Part shown: piece after piece, positions 1 to 11,950 of the stretch | Position numbering within the stretch: position 1 is the stretch's first letter | Layout of the letters: every line of letters starts with the position of its first letter | Assembly (NCBI GenBank): GCA_027924585.1 | Contig: BSBM01000140.1 | Coordinates: forward strand, 5,534,001 to 5,598,000 | Direction of reading: 5' to 3' | Length of the DNA stretch: 64,000 nt | Source of the DNA: Larix kaempferi | Lineage: Eukaryota > Streptophyta > Pinopsida > Pinales > Pinaceae | Notes under the pieces: generated by a model | The model's database searches: none | Told to the model about the DNA's origin: nothing | Seen by the model: the letters and a program-made list of their open reading frames with translations, nothing else | Made by a program: the position numbers and the translations under genes

Positions 1-2076
1 AACAAATTACTCGCATCAATTTATACATCACAGAAAAAATGTCTAAGATAAACTTTGACATTACAATACTTTAACTTCGAAACCTTCAGTAAATCCATTA
101 TAAACAAACCTAAGTATTATTATTGCATCAGAGAAATAGTATTCTTGCATTCGCAAACTGCAGTGCACATTATCAATTCACATTATCAATGTATTCTCGA
201 ATACAAATTTAAATATGATTACAGGATAAATAGTATCTATTTAAATCTATGGCTTTGCCCAAGGTTCAACTCCTAAGTTTAAGATCCTCTTAACTTTTCT
301 ACTTTTCAATCTATTTGTATTATGAAAACAAAGGAGTGTATCACGACCAGGGATTGAAACCCTTAATAAAAACATAGTAAATTTCTTACAGTAGGGTTAC
401 AAACCATCCTTACAGCTTTGTTTGAAAAACACAACCTAAACCTTACAACTCTTCAAGATACGGAAACGGGCTCTGCCCTAAACATTTTGTTAACCGATAG
501 ACTTTACAAATAAGAGTTGAAGTGCTGAAATATGACTCTATGACTATCAACTTTTATTCCTTGCAGAACCTTTTCATACTCATGCTTTTTGAATTAAAAA
601 TTATACAAGTTATGGTCGAGGTTTCAACCCTCCCTACTTCACATCATAAACCATAATCGATTTCCAAAGCCATTCTTCAAAATTCCTCAACAAAAACAAT
701 TAATTCATTGCCGAATAAGTACATTTGGACAGTGGATCAAACACAATGTTTTCGAGATAGTTCTTTTCATTTTCAAACTGAAAAACAAACATCCTACAGC
801 ATTAAGAAGAAATTGTTGAGAATCCAATGAGAGCTCTACAAGCTCGGGAGCAACACTCTCCAAAACCTAATACTGCCTTTCAGCATAAACATTCTACATC
901 ATGCCTTACAACATAAAGATTGTCTTTACAATCGAATGAAAAACCAAGTCTGTACACCTTGAGATGTCTCTTAGGATTACCCGAACATCAAGCGCCCATC
1001 TCTTCTCGGGCCACCCCCAACACATTTCCGAGGGTAGAATGTGCCATGGAAGACAAGTATGAAACTGGTTAAACGTGGAAAAATGAAACACAGTGAATAG
1101 AAGACATTATCATAAGCCTACCACTGAAACATAAGTGCTTTTAATTATCTCGCCTGTGAATAAATGGAGCAAAGTGGAGTATCCCAGATTCATCAATGCG
1201 CATAGTAGGTGTTGGAAGTTCCCACATCAACTCCAAGAAGACCCAAAAACCCTACTAGTTTGCAAATGCCGAAGCACACCTGAACCTTCAAACTCCATCA
1301 ATGCTTACAGCACTGGAGAAGGACTCACCATTGAATCTCAAGAAAGAGTGAGGCCTGTAAATAGTGTGAATTATCCTGAGAACCTTGTATACAGCAAGGT
1401 CGAGGTATCGATACCCTGGGAGGTACGTTCAAACCAGGTTACAAACCCTAAAGGATAGGGAGATGGTCAGCCTCACCCTCAAAAATCGTAAATTGAACTA
1501 AGTGTTGAGAATGTTGGCATATCGATGCAAGTTAGGGTTAAACCCAAAACTGGAGACCATCATGAAGATCGACGCTGTAAACCTTTCCATGAGATAGAGT
1601 CTGTATACGAACACCAAACTTCTTTAATTAGCATTTAAAACCACATCTATCAAAGCTCGGTGCTCTGTCAGCACACAACTCCAGACATACTAATCCATGC
1701 AAAGCTCAATGTTTAAGGTTTTACGTAACAAAGGGTTGCCACCTTGTTCTAAGTTCCCTTCACGTGAAGATTTCCACGAAGGCTGCCATCAAGCATTCCA
1801 CCACATCACAGTTATTGAACCATAAATACTTAGTACTGGTTCAAAGGGCTTGCCAACGCACTACCCACTATCACCGTATAACCTTAAAGTTTAACATTTA
1901 TACAGTGAGCATATGGTTATGCATACAACTCCAAACATTTTAGTTTATGCATAAAGCTTCAAACCTATAGTTATTCCTATTGTTATCGTGATTTTGGTTC
2001 TGTACAATTCTACGCATATATAATGCACATTATGCCTCTTAAATATAAGATATAGTTGTAGGAGTTTTATTATATT
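1..2076. other. Left flank, no gene recognised
   Basis: No convincing coding region. The two longest frames (906-1091 minus, 1135-1458 plus) have no recognisable domain and no homologous partner in the window. Short motifs pairing 'agggtt' with 'aaccct' recur at roughly 345, 405, 610, 1395 and 1540. A loosely similar stretch around 'acaactccaaacat' occurs near 1675 and 1925. This suggests an old, decayed repeat. The copia element to the right was inserted at its right edge. Confidence 0.4.
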
Positions 2077-2081
2077 GCATA

Positions 2082-2539
2082 TGTTCGGGTACACAGGGTA
2101 CTACCAAAGGACCGAACACCAAGAGAAACCACTTCACACAAACAGATCACAGATCAACGCACCGATGTTTTGATGTGGTTTAAACCCTCTTGAGGGAAAC
2201 ACTCCACAGCCCCGGCCAAATAGCTTCTACGGGACAATTTATTATGCAAAGAAAGAAAGTTACAAATGAGCTTCTCATAATTGATCAACTAAACAATGAC
2301 ACTCCATGCTCTTTAAATAGAGATCATGGACCAATCGGGTGTTAAGCCATGGATCAAGGTTAGGTTTGATCTAAGAGAAGTTGAGCCATCATATCACTCT
2401 ATGTCGGGAACATATCGTGACCGTCGGATTAAGTATTTACAAATGCATACTAATGCATACTAAAGAAACACACTATCCCTAACGGATATATTACACAAGT
2501 TGATCTTAACTAACTCTTAAGTGTCTAGATATCCTAACA
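2082..2539 (-). repeat. 3' LTR of copia family A copy 1
   Basis: 458-bp LTR starting TGTTCGGGTACAC and ending CCTAACA on the plus strand, so it has canonical TG/CA ends. It aligns with 7841-8288 over its whole length, apart from a 10-bp extra direct repeat of 'aatgcatact' near 2445-2460. Confidence 0.95.
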
Positions 2540-2550
2540 TCCCCCCTTAA
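2540..2550 (-). other. Polypurine tract, copia family A copy 1
   Basis: On the minus strand the sequence reads TTAAGGGGGGA and abuts the 3' LTR. This is the usual primer for plus-strand DNA synthesis in LTR elements. The same tract is found at 50928-50938 in the second copy. Confidence 0.85.
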
Positions 2551-2599
2551 GAGCAACTTGGAATAGGATTGAAGGATTTACAAAAGTGACACTATTAGG

Positions 2600-4200
2600 A
2601 GAAGGAAGGAGGCATTAGAGCCTATCCCCCCTTAATGACAAGTTCCTGAACTCCTAACATAGATCGAAGTTTATAAAACTTTGCTTTTGTAAGAGACTTG
2701 GGGAAGATGTCTGCAACTTGATCATCTATAGGGCAAAAGAGCACTTCAAGAACACGATCATGAACAAGATTTCTGATGAAGTGCATATGTAGCTCAATGT
2801 GTTTGCTGCATTGATGTAGAACTGGATCTTTGGAAAGCTTGATGGCACTTTGATTGTTGCACCAAAGTGGAGTAGGATGTTGCTGCTCGAATCCAAACTA
2901 TGGAAGGATCTGTCGAAGCCATAAAGCTTCCTGACTGGCATTAACTGCTGCTCGATATTCTACCTCTACTGAAGAAAGAGCAAGAGCTTGCTTTTTCTTA
3001 CAAGCTCAAGTAAAAGGTCCAGATCCCAGACTGAAAACATAACCTATAGTAGACATTCGATCATCAGTATCGACGGCCTAATTTGAATTAGTGAAACCAA
3101 CCAACAAAGGTTTCCCCTCTATGCTGTAATGAATCCCAAACTAAACTGTACCTCGAATATATCGAAGTATTCTTTTAGCTGCTTTCCAGTGACTTTCATG
3201 AGGTGTCTGCATATAATGGGCAACACGACCAACGGCAAAGGAAAGGTCAAGATGGGAATGAGTCAAGTATAAGAGACTACCAACAAGATGATGATACAAG
3301 GTGGCATCGACTTCAGGTGAAGTACAAGTGGCAGAAAGTTTGACTCCATAATGGAAGGGAGAAGGGGATGGTGTACAATCTTCCATGTGAAAGCGACGAA
3401 GAAGGTCACAAGCATACTTAGACTGAGAAAGAAAGATTCCTTCTTTGGTTTGCAGGACTTGGAGACCAAGAAAATAATGCAAATGTACGAAGTCTGACAT
3501 TTCAAAATTTTGTTTAAGACGGGATTTCACATGGGTTATAAGCTTAAGGTCACTACCAGTAAGAATAAGGTCATCAACATATAGAACAAGTATGATGAGA
3601 TGGTTTCCTACTTTCTTGGTATAGACATTGGGGTCAAAATGGCATCTAGAAAAACCAGTGTCAAGGAGAAAGTTATCCATTTTGGCATACCAAGCTCTAG
3701 GAGCTTGCTTAAGGCCATATAAGGATTTCTTAAGGCGGCAGACAAGGCTAGAGTTATTCTGAACATATCCAGGAGGTTGTTCCATGTAAATTTTCTTCTG
3801 TAAATCACCATGTAAGAAGGCAGACTTGACATCCATTTGATGGACTTCCCAGTTATGTAAGGCTGCAAGGGAAAGAACAAGGCGGATGGAGTTCATTTTT
3901 GTGACGGGAGCAAAGGTTTCATTGTAGTCAATCCCTTCAAATTGTGAAAAACCTTTGGAAACTAACCTTTCCTTAAGTCTTTTAACACTTCCATCTGATG
4001 CATACTTAGTTCTGTAGACCCATTTACATCTGACAAGTTTTCTTCCTTTTGGAAGAGGTACAAGATCTCAAGTATCGTTCGCCATTAAGGAACGATATTC
4101 TTCATCCATGGCTGCATCCCAATCTGGATTCCCTGAAGCTTCTGCAAAAGTTTCTGGATCATGATTCTCGGAAACTTGAGCCAAAAGAGAAGAGGCTCAC
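2600..4200 (-). pseudogene. Copia reverse transcriptase and RNase H, broken
   Basis: Reverse transcriptase and RNase H part of the polyprotein. The intact stretch 3896-3141 holds the palm motif MDVKSAFLHG, the GLKQAPRAWY motif and the catalytic YVDDL box (residues 106-110 of that frame), then the connection to RNase H. Upstream in the same gene (about 4070) the frame meets TGA where tryptophan is expected before DLVPLP. RNase H continues from 3140 to about 2640 with more stops and still ends with the family's DDQVADI... segment. The enzyme would copy element RNA into DNA in cytoplasmic particles. This copy cannot make a full-length product. Confidence 0.9.
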
Positions 4201-5452
4201 TGAAACTGAGAATGTGTTCGACGTTGATCTCTAGGATCACCGGCAAGATCACCAGCTACTTCATATGTTGAACGGGCCCATCGAGGAAGCACTTGTGCTG
4301 GTGCAACTAGAGGAACATGACCAGGCGGAGGTGGATTTTCATCCTCACTGTCATTATCAGAAACTGTAGTTGGAAACTTGTCAAGGAAGTTGGAAGAAGA
4401 AGAAGAAGGCACAAACGCGGAATCAAGCTTGCAGGCCAAAGATGGCACAATCGTTGAATTAGGCTCGCAGGCCAAGATATTTTCATCAAATTTAACATCT
4501 CTTCTAATGATTATATCATGAGAATGTGATTGAAGAAGTCTATAACCTTTTACATCTTCAGAATATCCACCAAATATGCACTTTTCACTTTTAGGCTGCA
4601 ATGCCTTCCGTTTTTCATCCGTAATGTGAGCCCATGCTTCACTACCAAACACACGGAAGTGACTTACATCAGGTTTAGTTTTACTGCATGCTTCTTCCGG
4701 TGTTATACCTTGTAATTCTTTAGTGGGTGTGCGCTTAACTATGTAATTTGCACAATTTATGGCTTCAGACCAAAATTAAAGACTTGTCCCTTAGATTGGA
4801 TCATACAATTAGCCATTTCTTTTAAAGTGCTGTTATTCCGCTCAGCTACACCATTTTGTTGTGGTGTATATGGAACAATGTGTTTTTGTTGGATGCCTTG
4901 TTCAGTGCAGAAAGTAGTGAACTTTTTGTTAACATATTCTCGTCCATTGTCGGATCTTAACTTAATAATTTGATGACTAGATTGTTTTTCAACAAGGGCC
5001 TTGTAGGCCAAGAACATGTTAAATACTTCGCTCTTAAGTTTTAGGAAATAAACCCAAGTTCGTCTGGTATAATCATCAATGAAAGTTAAGAAATATTTGA
5101 AACCAGAAAAGGAAGCAGATGAAAGAGGACCACACAAGTCACTATGCAAAAGCTCCAAGGGAACCGAGGCGTGCCAAGGGGCACATTTGTCAAAACTGTC
5201 CCGATGATGTTTTCTGAGTACACAACCGAAGCAAACACCATCCCTGCAAGATATCATCAGAAGACCTGTCACCATATTTTCTTTACATAGTTGTTGCAAT
5301 GAGCGATAATTTAAGTGACCAAATCGCTCACGCCAAGTTTGCTCAAGTTATCACTATGAGAAACAAAAACTGAAGGGAAAGGTGATGACCCAAAGTTGTT
5401 AAACTTGTACAACCTGGTAATATCATCAACAATTCCGGTAGCTAGGACCTAT
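4197..5452 (-). pseudogene. Copia integrase, broken
   Basis: The integrase core lies at 5299-4757. The zinc-binding end is visible as GVCFGC. The catalytic triad is Asp54, Asp117 and Glu153 of that frame, giving the D,D-35-E spacing of retroviral-type integrases. The C-terminal part (from MFGSEAWAHI, 4652-4197) is in another frame, so at least one frameshift separates them. Another break near 5300 separates it from the upstream protease region. The triad is intact but the polyprotein is not. Confidence 0.88.
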
Positions 5453-6699
5453 TAAAGATCTTTAGAATCCTTGATTACAACTTGGTGAGGTGTAAAGGTC
5501 ACAGTTTTACCTTCACCAGAATGAGTGATCTGATAGACTGATAACAAATTGCAGGAAATTCTTGGAACACATAGTACATCACTAAAATGACCATTATCTA
5601 CTGGAACTGTTCTAGCTCCTACAACACTTAGAGATCTATCATCACCAACAAATATTTGTTTGGTGTTACATTCATGCATAGTAGAAAAGATGGGTTGATC
5701 CTTAGCCATATGATAAGATGCTCCAGAATCAATGAGCCATTCACTTGAAGTAGAAGAAGAAGATGCATTATAAGAATAACTAGAAGCACAAAGTGCATGT
5801 CCATGAGAGGCAGATTCTGAAGGCAAATCTAGGCTGATGTGGTGCTTCTTCATTGTTGCTTCCAAGGCCACCATCTTCTTGAAACACTTAGATTCATCAT
5901 GATTATCTTTCTTGCAATAGTTGCAATGACGCTCAGTCTTCTTGCCTTTTGGATTGGATCCTTTATCATTTTTTAAAGAAGGAGTTGACTTAGAGGGTTT
6001 GGGACCCTTGCTTGAATTATTATTGAGAAAATTTTGTTTCTTGGGAGGCTTGGACTTTTCTTTATGTTGGGACAATAAGGCTTTCCCAGATGTATCTACA
6101 TTGTTGATTATTCCAAGATGAATGAGTTTATTTTGCTCTCTAATCAAGGAATTACAAAAGGATTCAAGACTAGGCTCTTGATAGCTAGTTGCATTCAAGG
6201 ATTCTTTCATGGAGTAAAATGTAGATACAAAAACGGAATATGCAGGTCCAATTTTGGAAATAATATGATAAATGCACTGTTTGTCTTCCCTCTTAATCTT
6301 ACATTCTGCACATAAGAGTTTAAGAGTTATATACTTAGATAAATAATCTTGAATGCATGAAAAGTCACTTGGATTTAGAGAAATCAACTCATTTTCAAGT
6401 TGGTGACGTCGAATTTCATTGTGTTTACCAAACACAGATTCCAACTTGTCCCAAGCAGCATCAGGTTCATTAATTCTAGATATGTGGAATCACAAATCAG
6501 GAGAGATTGACATCCCAATCAATCCACGAGCTTCATCACATCTATTTTCCCATTTTATTTTCTTATCATCACTAGTGGGTTCTATTTCTTTCCCTGAGGT
6601 AATTCTGAAAAGTCCTCTACTTCATAGAACATCCTCCATATGGGATTTCCATGTGAAATAGTTGGAACTGGTAAGTAGAATATCACAAGGGGCTGCCAT
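5452..6699 (-). pseudogene. Copia gag and aspartic protease, broken
   Basis: Gag starts at the ATG at 6699-6697 (MAAPCDILL...) and meets two in-frame stops within its first ~70 codons. The remaining 330-residue frame (6444-5452) carries a UBN2-type gag domain, a lysine-rich linker, an intact CCHC zinc knuckle (C174, C177, H182, C187) and the protease active site LIDSGAS with Asp239. The frame ends in the pre-integrase region. Gag would form the particle and bind RNA; the protease would cut the polyprotein. Confidence 0.9.
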
Positions 6700-7828
6700 A
6701 TTTGTAAATTAATAGATGTAAAAGTAGAAACCAATAGTCTTTACGTCAAGAGCTCAAAAAAATAGGCGGTTTAAAAAAAAACGGCACTAAAAAGTGACTC
6801 TCTATGATGAAGTTATGCTTGAACAAAGAAACTGTTGAAGATGTCCCCAATAGTGACGTGGCAGATAGAAAATGACCAGCTAAAAAAAAGGACCCCCCTC
6901 TTCCCAAGATTAACCTTTGACAATCACTTTACAATAAAGTTGCTTTAAGTGAAGCACTTTTATAAAATAAGTGTTTTCACTTTTACAATGATTTACTTTA
7001 AATAGTGCAACAATAAAATGAACTTAAGTGACTCACTTGTATTTGTATTTTTTATTATTTAAGTGAGATGCACTTTTACAATAAAGTAACTTGAAAATAG
7101 AAATTGCATGCACTTTTTCTTTTAAAAGTAACTTCCTAAGACTTGAACTCAAGGCCTATTAAGGAATAAAGCAACTTTGAACCAAGTGAGCTAGATTAAA
7201 ATGTATGTAAAATATGGGACTGAGGAAGGTTTTTTTTTTTTCTCTTCTTGCTCGGTTTGCGTGCTTGCCATTTTTCCTGCAAAACACACCACAAATCAAA
7301 ACAAAACAAAAAATTCACACTTGTGAAGTTAGATCTCGTTAGCTTGCCCGAAAAGTCTACGTTTTCTCTCTATTTCTGATTTGCTGAGATTGCGCAAGGT
7401 GCACGGCAAAGAGCATACGCAGCCGAGAAAAACCCTTTCCCTTTTTGTTTCTGATTTGCCGAGATCACTCAAGGTGCACGACAAAGAGCTTATGCAGACA
7501 GGGAAAGCAACAATCCGAACCAAAAAAAAAATCGAACGGTAAAAAATGATAAAATATGAGATTTTTTTTCTTTTAAAACAAAAAATAAAAAAAATGCGTC
7601 ACTATAACATTATGCCTTCAGATCTGATGAAATACGTGTTTCTGGAGCAACCGGGAACCATTTTCGATCAAACGAAAACTATTTCTCAATGGAAACGATG
7701 CTCCGGACGCAATGGATTACCTCTTACAGCCTAGAAATGCATAGAAATACCAGAACCAGAAACCCTTTCGAGTTTCGGCAGCAACAGTTCAAGATCTAAA
7801 TCATAACCGGAAGCGACTCTTCATAAAA
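6700..7828 (-). other. Untranslated leader of copia family A copy 1
   Basis: About 1.1 kb between the primer-binding site and the gag ATG. It is AT-rich with T and A runs (near 7225, 7520 and 7560). A short imperfect duplication lies near 7365-7400 and 7445-7490 (both contain 'ctgatttgc' and 'aaggtgcacg'). No gene is seen. Confidence 0.6.
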
Positions 7829-7840
7829 GCTCTGATACCA
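7829..7840 (-). other. Primer-binding site (tRNA-iMet type)
   Basis: On the minus strand, TGGTATCAGAGC directly follows the 5' LTR. It is complementary to the 3' end of plant initiator-methionine tRNA, the usual primer of copia elements. This fixes the element's orientation. Confidence 0.93.
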
Positions 7841-8288
7841 TGTTCGGGTACACAGGGTACTACCAAAGGACCGAACACCAAGAGCAACCACTTCACACAA
7901 ACAGATCATAGATCAACACACCGATGTTTTGATGTGGTTTAAACCCTCTTGAGGGAAACACTCCACAGCCCCGGCCAAATAGCTTCTACGAGACAATTTA
8001 TTATGCAAAGAAAGAAAGTTACAAATGAGCTTTTCATAATCGATCAACTAAACAATGACCCTCCATGCTCTTTAAATAGAGATCATGGACCAATCGGGTG
8101 TTAAGCCACGAATAAAGGTTAGGTTTGATCTAAGAGAAGTTGAGCCGTCGGATCACTTTATGTCGGGAACATATCGTGACCGTCAGATTAAGTATTTACA
8201 AATGCATACTAAAGAAACACACTATCCCTAACGGATATATTACACAAGTTGATCTTAACTAACTCCTAAGTGTCTAAATATCCTGATA
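7841..8288 (-). repeat. 5' LTR of copia family A copy 1
   Basis: 448-bp LTR, the partner of 2082-2539. Its outer end reads CCTGATA where the partner has CCTAACA, so the terminal CA has decayed to TA. The target duplication that follows immediately confirms the boundary. Confidence 0.93.
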
Positions 8289-8293
8289 GCATA

Positions 8294-9076
8294 ATATTGG
8301 TAAAGTACATATAATATATGAAAGAGAAAAGTATTACAATGTTTCTCCATAGTTATGGATTGAGAACATGTAATGTAATACATTGCAATGTTTCCATAGT
8401 ATTGAAATAACAAGTATGCATTTTAATACATAAATTTTCTCCATGGTAATTAGTTATAGTAGGACATTCTTTTGTTCTTCAAGATTGATAAAAACCAGGC
8501 AACCATACAATTACATATTATGCGGAGATAACTGACCCAAGCACATAAAATACCTGAGTTGTTGCATAGCAGATAAATCCTCTACAGGGTCATAATTAAC
8601 TTTAAAGGCTAACATGGTACTGCGAGATCAATTGAAATTACATTGGCATACTCCAAATGAAAATTCTCGGTCTTACCTGCTCTCTGCATTTATAATTCAT
8701 GAGCATTAGCTAGCAATAACTAAGTAAGCCTCGAGGCATACATAAGGACACCTTCATTACAATAAGATGATTAATTAGTCTCTAGAAACAAGATGCATAT
8801 CATAGAATGTAAGTGACATTATGCATGCTAACAAAAAAGTACATAATGCAAGCATTATTCAAACATTCTGACTTTGGTTTGATGATAATTGACTTACTAC
8901 TTTATAGGACACTATTTAAGTTAACAACTCTTAAAATACATGTTGCGATTCTTAAGTAATTTAAACTCTTAGTCATTAATGATAAATGTTAGGATTTGTT
9001 ATCACGAAGTACTTTGATTTGCATTTAGTTTTGTTTAAGTTAACACTTTTTACATAGCAAACATAAGCAATTATTG
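8294..9076. other. Spacer without recognisable gene
   Basis: AT-rich sequence with no coding frame of note and no internal repeat that I could define. It is the flank into which copia family A copy 1 inserted. Confidence 0.4.
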
Positions 9077-9307
9077 CTACTTAAAATTTTTAAATTTTCC
9101 AGCAAATGATATTGATGTTCCAACAAATTCTTGCTGACGATGATGACGATGTTGATGATGATATTTCAGAAGAAGATGTTGATGATACCCTAGACATACG
9201 TTGATGTTCCAAAAAATTCCTACTACATATAGAGATTCACAAGTCAGTTGGACAATTTTTGACGTTGTTGATGTTGGACGCATAATACCTTCCTAGTTAA
9301 GAGGGAG
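9077..9307 (+). mobile_element. 3' internal remnant of a family B-like copia
   Basis: A stretch rich in GATGATGA-type triplets ends in a segment that nearly matches the bases before the 3' LTR of copia family B (25458-25477). Both read 'aataccttcctagttaagag', followed by 'ggagtg' here and 'gcagtg' there. The 'aagagggag' acts as the polypurine tract. Everything upstream of this in the element is missing. Confidence 0.7.
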
Positions 9308-9828
9308 TGTTAAAGAAATGTAATCGTGGAAGATATTCCAATTGAACTTTGTATATTGTATTATTGTATTCCTCCATTGGGAGATGCCATTGATTTAATT
9401 GATAATGTAAGAGTCATTGAAAGAGTCAATGTAAACCCTAAGTATTAAGTTGGCTTGGAAATAACTAGAAAATATTATTTTATTGTAAAGTGTACAGGTC
9501 AACCCAGTTAGGTGATTTAGAGCCGACCTAATTAGTAAAATGTCAAGTCAATTGTAAAGTATAAATAAGATAAATATTGAGTTTCTCATTTGTAACACTC
9601 ATCTCACTCACTCAAGTTCACATACGAGAGAGAGAAGCTCGTACACGTGAAGGAGAGAAGTTGATTTGTCTTGGGGTTTTATCTTGTACTTGGTGAATTC
9701 TATATTGAGGAATGTTTGCCATGGTTTTCTCCCTTGTGGTTTCCCCGAGAGAAATTTTGTGTTCTTTGTGTTTGTTGTGATTTTCTTTCTTTCAGTGATT
9801 ATATTGTTTAATTTTATTATGCTAAACA
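9308..9828 (+). repeat. 3' LTR of a family B-like copia
   Basis: A 521-bp LTR starting TGTTAAAGAAATG and ending GCTAAACA. It shares the layout of the family B LTR: 'aagatatt', 'gtcaagtca', a TATA-like 'tataaataag', 'ctcactcactcaagttc', 'gtgaaggag' and 'gaaattttgtgttc'. Divergence from 19018-19597 is high, so it is an old relative, not the same insertion. No primer-binding site follows, which is expected of a 3' LTR. It abuts the LINE relic. Confidence 0.72.
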
Positions 9829-9861
9829 AAGTAAAAAAGTTAATATTAAAAGCGAAGATAA

Positions 9862-10083
9862 AGATAACCCCTCTAATTATCGTACAATTATAATTAGCCC
9901 TCTCTTACCCAAATTATAAGGAATTATCCTTGAAAAGAAGATTAGTGTATGGATAGAAAATGAAAGAAAGAGGGATAAAGTCCAAGCGAGCTTTAGAAGG
10001 CATCACTCAACCAAGAACCACCTCATCATGCTTAGGATCATCGCAGAGGAGTGTCGTAATTGCGTCGAGAGGCGCTCTATAGC
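9862..10083 (+). pseudogene. LINE reverse transcriptase, N-terminal piece
   Basis: The plus-strand frame from 9862 gives NYRTI...PLLPKL, then GIILEKKISVWIE and QASFRRHHSTKNHL. This is the start of the reverse transcriptase domain of non-LTR retrotransposons (the plant pattern is NYR..., LEKRI and QAGFR...STxDH). One in-frame stop follows PKL. The piece ends at about 10083, where a repeat-rich block begins. Roughly 65 residues of palm expected before the KQGCPLSP motif are absent. Confidence 0.82.
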
Positions 10084-10767
10084 CCAGTATGGGGGGGATC
10101 TTGTAACGGATGTCACATGTAATGTTTCTCGAACATAATAAAATGTAAAAAGTAATAGTATGGGGGAGATCTTGTAATGGATATCACATTTAACGTTTTC
10201 AAAAGTAATAAAATGTAAAAAGTAATAGTATGGGGGAGATCTTGTAATGGATGTCACATGTAACATTTTCTAAAGTAATAAAATGTAATAAGATATATTA
10301 TGTCGGCCATTAATTTCGAAACGACGTGTATTTTCGTTTCGAAATCAATGGCTATATAATGGAAATCAAAACAGCATAAAAAAATATAATACAAAGTAAA
10401 CAAAAAAGAATAATACAAAGTAAAATGTAAATATGAGACTTAAAATAGAGACTTTAGAGCTTAGGATTAGCTGATAAATATTATGTCGGTGATAAACAAA
10501 AAAGAATAATACAAAGTAAAAAGTAAATATGACACTTAAACTAGAGACTTTACTTTTTACTTTTAATACAAAGTAAAAAATAAATATGAGATTTTAGAGT
10601 GTTTATCCAGAGTTTGTCGAGTAACAAAATAATACGAAGTAAACAAAAACAAATAACACAAAGTAAAAAGTAATAAATATTATGTCGGCCATAAACAAAA
10701 AAAAATAATACAAAGTAAAAAGTAAATATGAGACTTAAACTAGAGAATTTAGAGCTTAGGATTAGGT
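10084..10767. repeat. Repeat-rich block splitting the LINE
   Basis: Contains three copies of a ~70-bp unit beginning 'tatgggggagatcttgtaa' (about 10086, 10157 and 10226), so its minus-strand frame shows a repeated peptide. A hairpin follows, then three diverged copies of a segment with 'ataatacaaagtaaa' and 'gagcttaggattag' (near 10380, 10490 and 10690). It has no coding capacity. It replaces part of the LINE palm domain, so it is either an insertion with deletion or local amplification at a break. Confidence 0.75.
10307..10351. repeat. 18-bp inverted repeat (hairpin)
   Basis: 10307-10324 and 10334-10351 are inverted copies of each other with one mismatch, around a 9-base loop. The core is 'tttcgaaac'/'gtttcgaaa'. 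It lies inside the repeat block in the LINE relic. Function is unknown; it may be the terminus of a small foldback element. Confidence 0.8.
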
Positions 10768-11950
10768 GGAAGTATTGGATTTAAGCAAGGGTGCCCCCTT
10801 TCCCCTACCCTTTTTTTGCATTTACATCGATAAGCTTGAAGAATGTTTAGAAGAGGCAAGTTGCATGGGAATGACCTTGGCAAGAATAGTCATCATACTA
10901 CTTCTCTATGCTGATGATATCGTTCTTATGGCAAGGTGCCCTTATGAGCTCGAGAAGCAATCACGAATTCTCAAAGGTTTCTGCACCAATATGGGCATGA
11001 CCATTAAGACTGACAAAACAAAAGTCATGATTATCAAGTCCAATAAAGGTACTTATGACAATTTTTCTTATGAAAATAGAATCTTAGAGGAAGTAACCTC
11101 CTACAAGTTCTTAGGAATTGGCTTTCATCACAAGCTCATCTGGAGTTATAGCACTGAGAAGATGATAAATGGAGGATGGAAAGCCTACTTCGGCCTTGAA
11201 AACAACTATAAATCGGAAAACCTTGTGATGTGGGACAAAAATAAATTCCTCTTTAAAACTCTTGTCACTCCCATTATTTTATATGGTTGTGAAGCTTGGG
11301 GATGCAACATTTCCAGAGAGTCTTGGAGCAAAATTGAGAAAACCCCAAAACGATTTATTACTTATAATATTAAAATTAAGAGCAACACACCCTATCCTAT
11401 TCTCCTCTTAGAAGTAGGGATCTCCCCCATTGAAATCATGGCTATGATTATATATCTAATGTACAAGAACAAATTAAACAATATAGAAGACGACCGACTT
11501 CCTGAAATTGCTCTTAACTCCAGCCAGAAGCACCTTCGCTTCAAGTGGGGATGGCTTAAAGATGCCACTACTTGGTTAAATTATTGGTGAATTAATGAAA
11601 CTACCACTCTACAAAATATTGATAACATTAATTACATTATTACTTCTACCTTCAAAGATAAAATGTGGTGCAAAGAGGAATTATAGGTAAAAAGAAAGCT
11701 TCGGTATTACAAAGAGATTATTAACCCTAATCTCGAGGATCAAAACTATCTTTCTATTTTGACAAGCTCAAAGAAAAAAATGAATATTGCTAGGATTAGA
11801 AGAACTCTCATGAGATTCATAGTGAAACTGGGCGTTGGACAACCCCTAAAACGCCTTGGGATGAAAGAATTTTCCATCTATGCGTTTCTATGAGTGTGGA
11901 AGATGAGAATCACTTTCTTTTAGAATGCTCGGCTTTCACTCACATTTAAT
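10768..11950 (+). pseudogene. LINE reverse transcriptase, C-terminal piece
   Basis: It begins with the frame IGFKQGCPLSPTLF (10774-10816). A run of seven T at 10811-10817 marks a frameshift, after which the frame CIYIDKLEECL continues to 11590. The catalytic YADD box is at 10907-10918, followed by NMGMTIKTDKTKVM and the LYGCEAWG segment of plant LINE elements. The apparent start of the 10766-11590 frame is therefore an artefact of the shift. Past 11590 the element continues with stops to a C-terminal region containing RW, HLC and EDENHFLLEC (about 11830-11940), the zinc-binding end of LINE ORF2. Confidence 0.88.

Larger units (their letters stand above)
2077..8293 (-). mobile_element. Full-length Ty1/copia retrotransposon, family A copy 1
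   Basis: Complete LTR retrotransposon read on the minus strand, flanked by the 5-bp target duplication GCATA at 2077-2081 and 8289-8293. The 3' LTR is 2082-2539 and the 5' LTR 7841-8288. Next to the 5' LTR is a primer-binding site matching initiator-Met tRNA, and next to the 3' LTR is a G-rich polypurine tract. Gene order is gag, protease, integrase, reverse transcriptase, RNase H, which defines Ty1/copia. The LTRs differ by about 19 substitutions and one 10-bp indel (by eye), so the insertion is not recent. Premature stops and frameshifts in gag and pol make it defective. A second, rearranged copy lies at 43356-51310 on the plus strand. Confidence 0.95.

Noticed and set aside
55-276. 73-codon open frame at the left edge
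   Set aside because: Tyr/Ile-rich with no domain; base composition like the surrounding AT-rich DNA. Frames this long are expected by chance.
7829-7840. tRNA-Met gene fragment
   Set aside because: Only 12 bases match the tRNA 3' end, directly beside an LTR. This is a primer-binding site.
10003-10266. 87-codon minus-strand frame with repeated HVTSITRSPPYY
   Set aside because: Explained by the ~70-bp tandem repeat at 10086-10290.
10766-10816. Start of the LINE frame at the ATG-like codon 10766
   Set aside because: The neighbouring frame encodes IGFKQGCPLSPTLF, which is the true domain; the 10766 start is produced by the poly-T frameshift.
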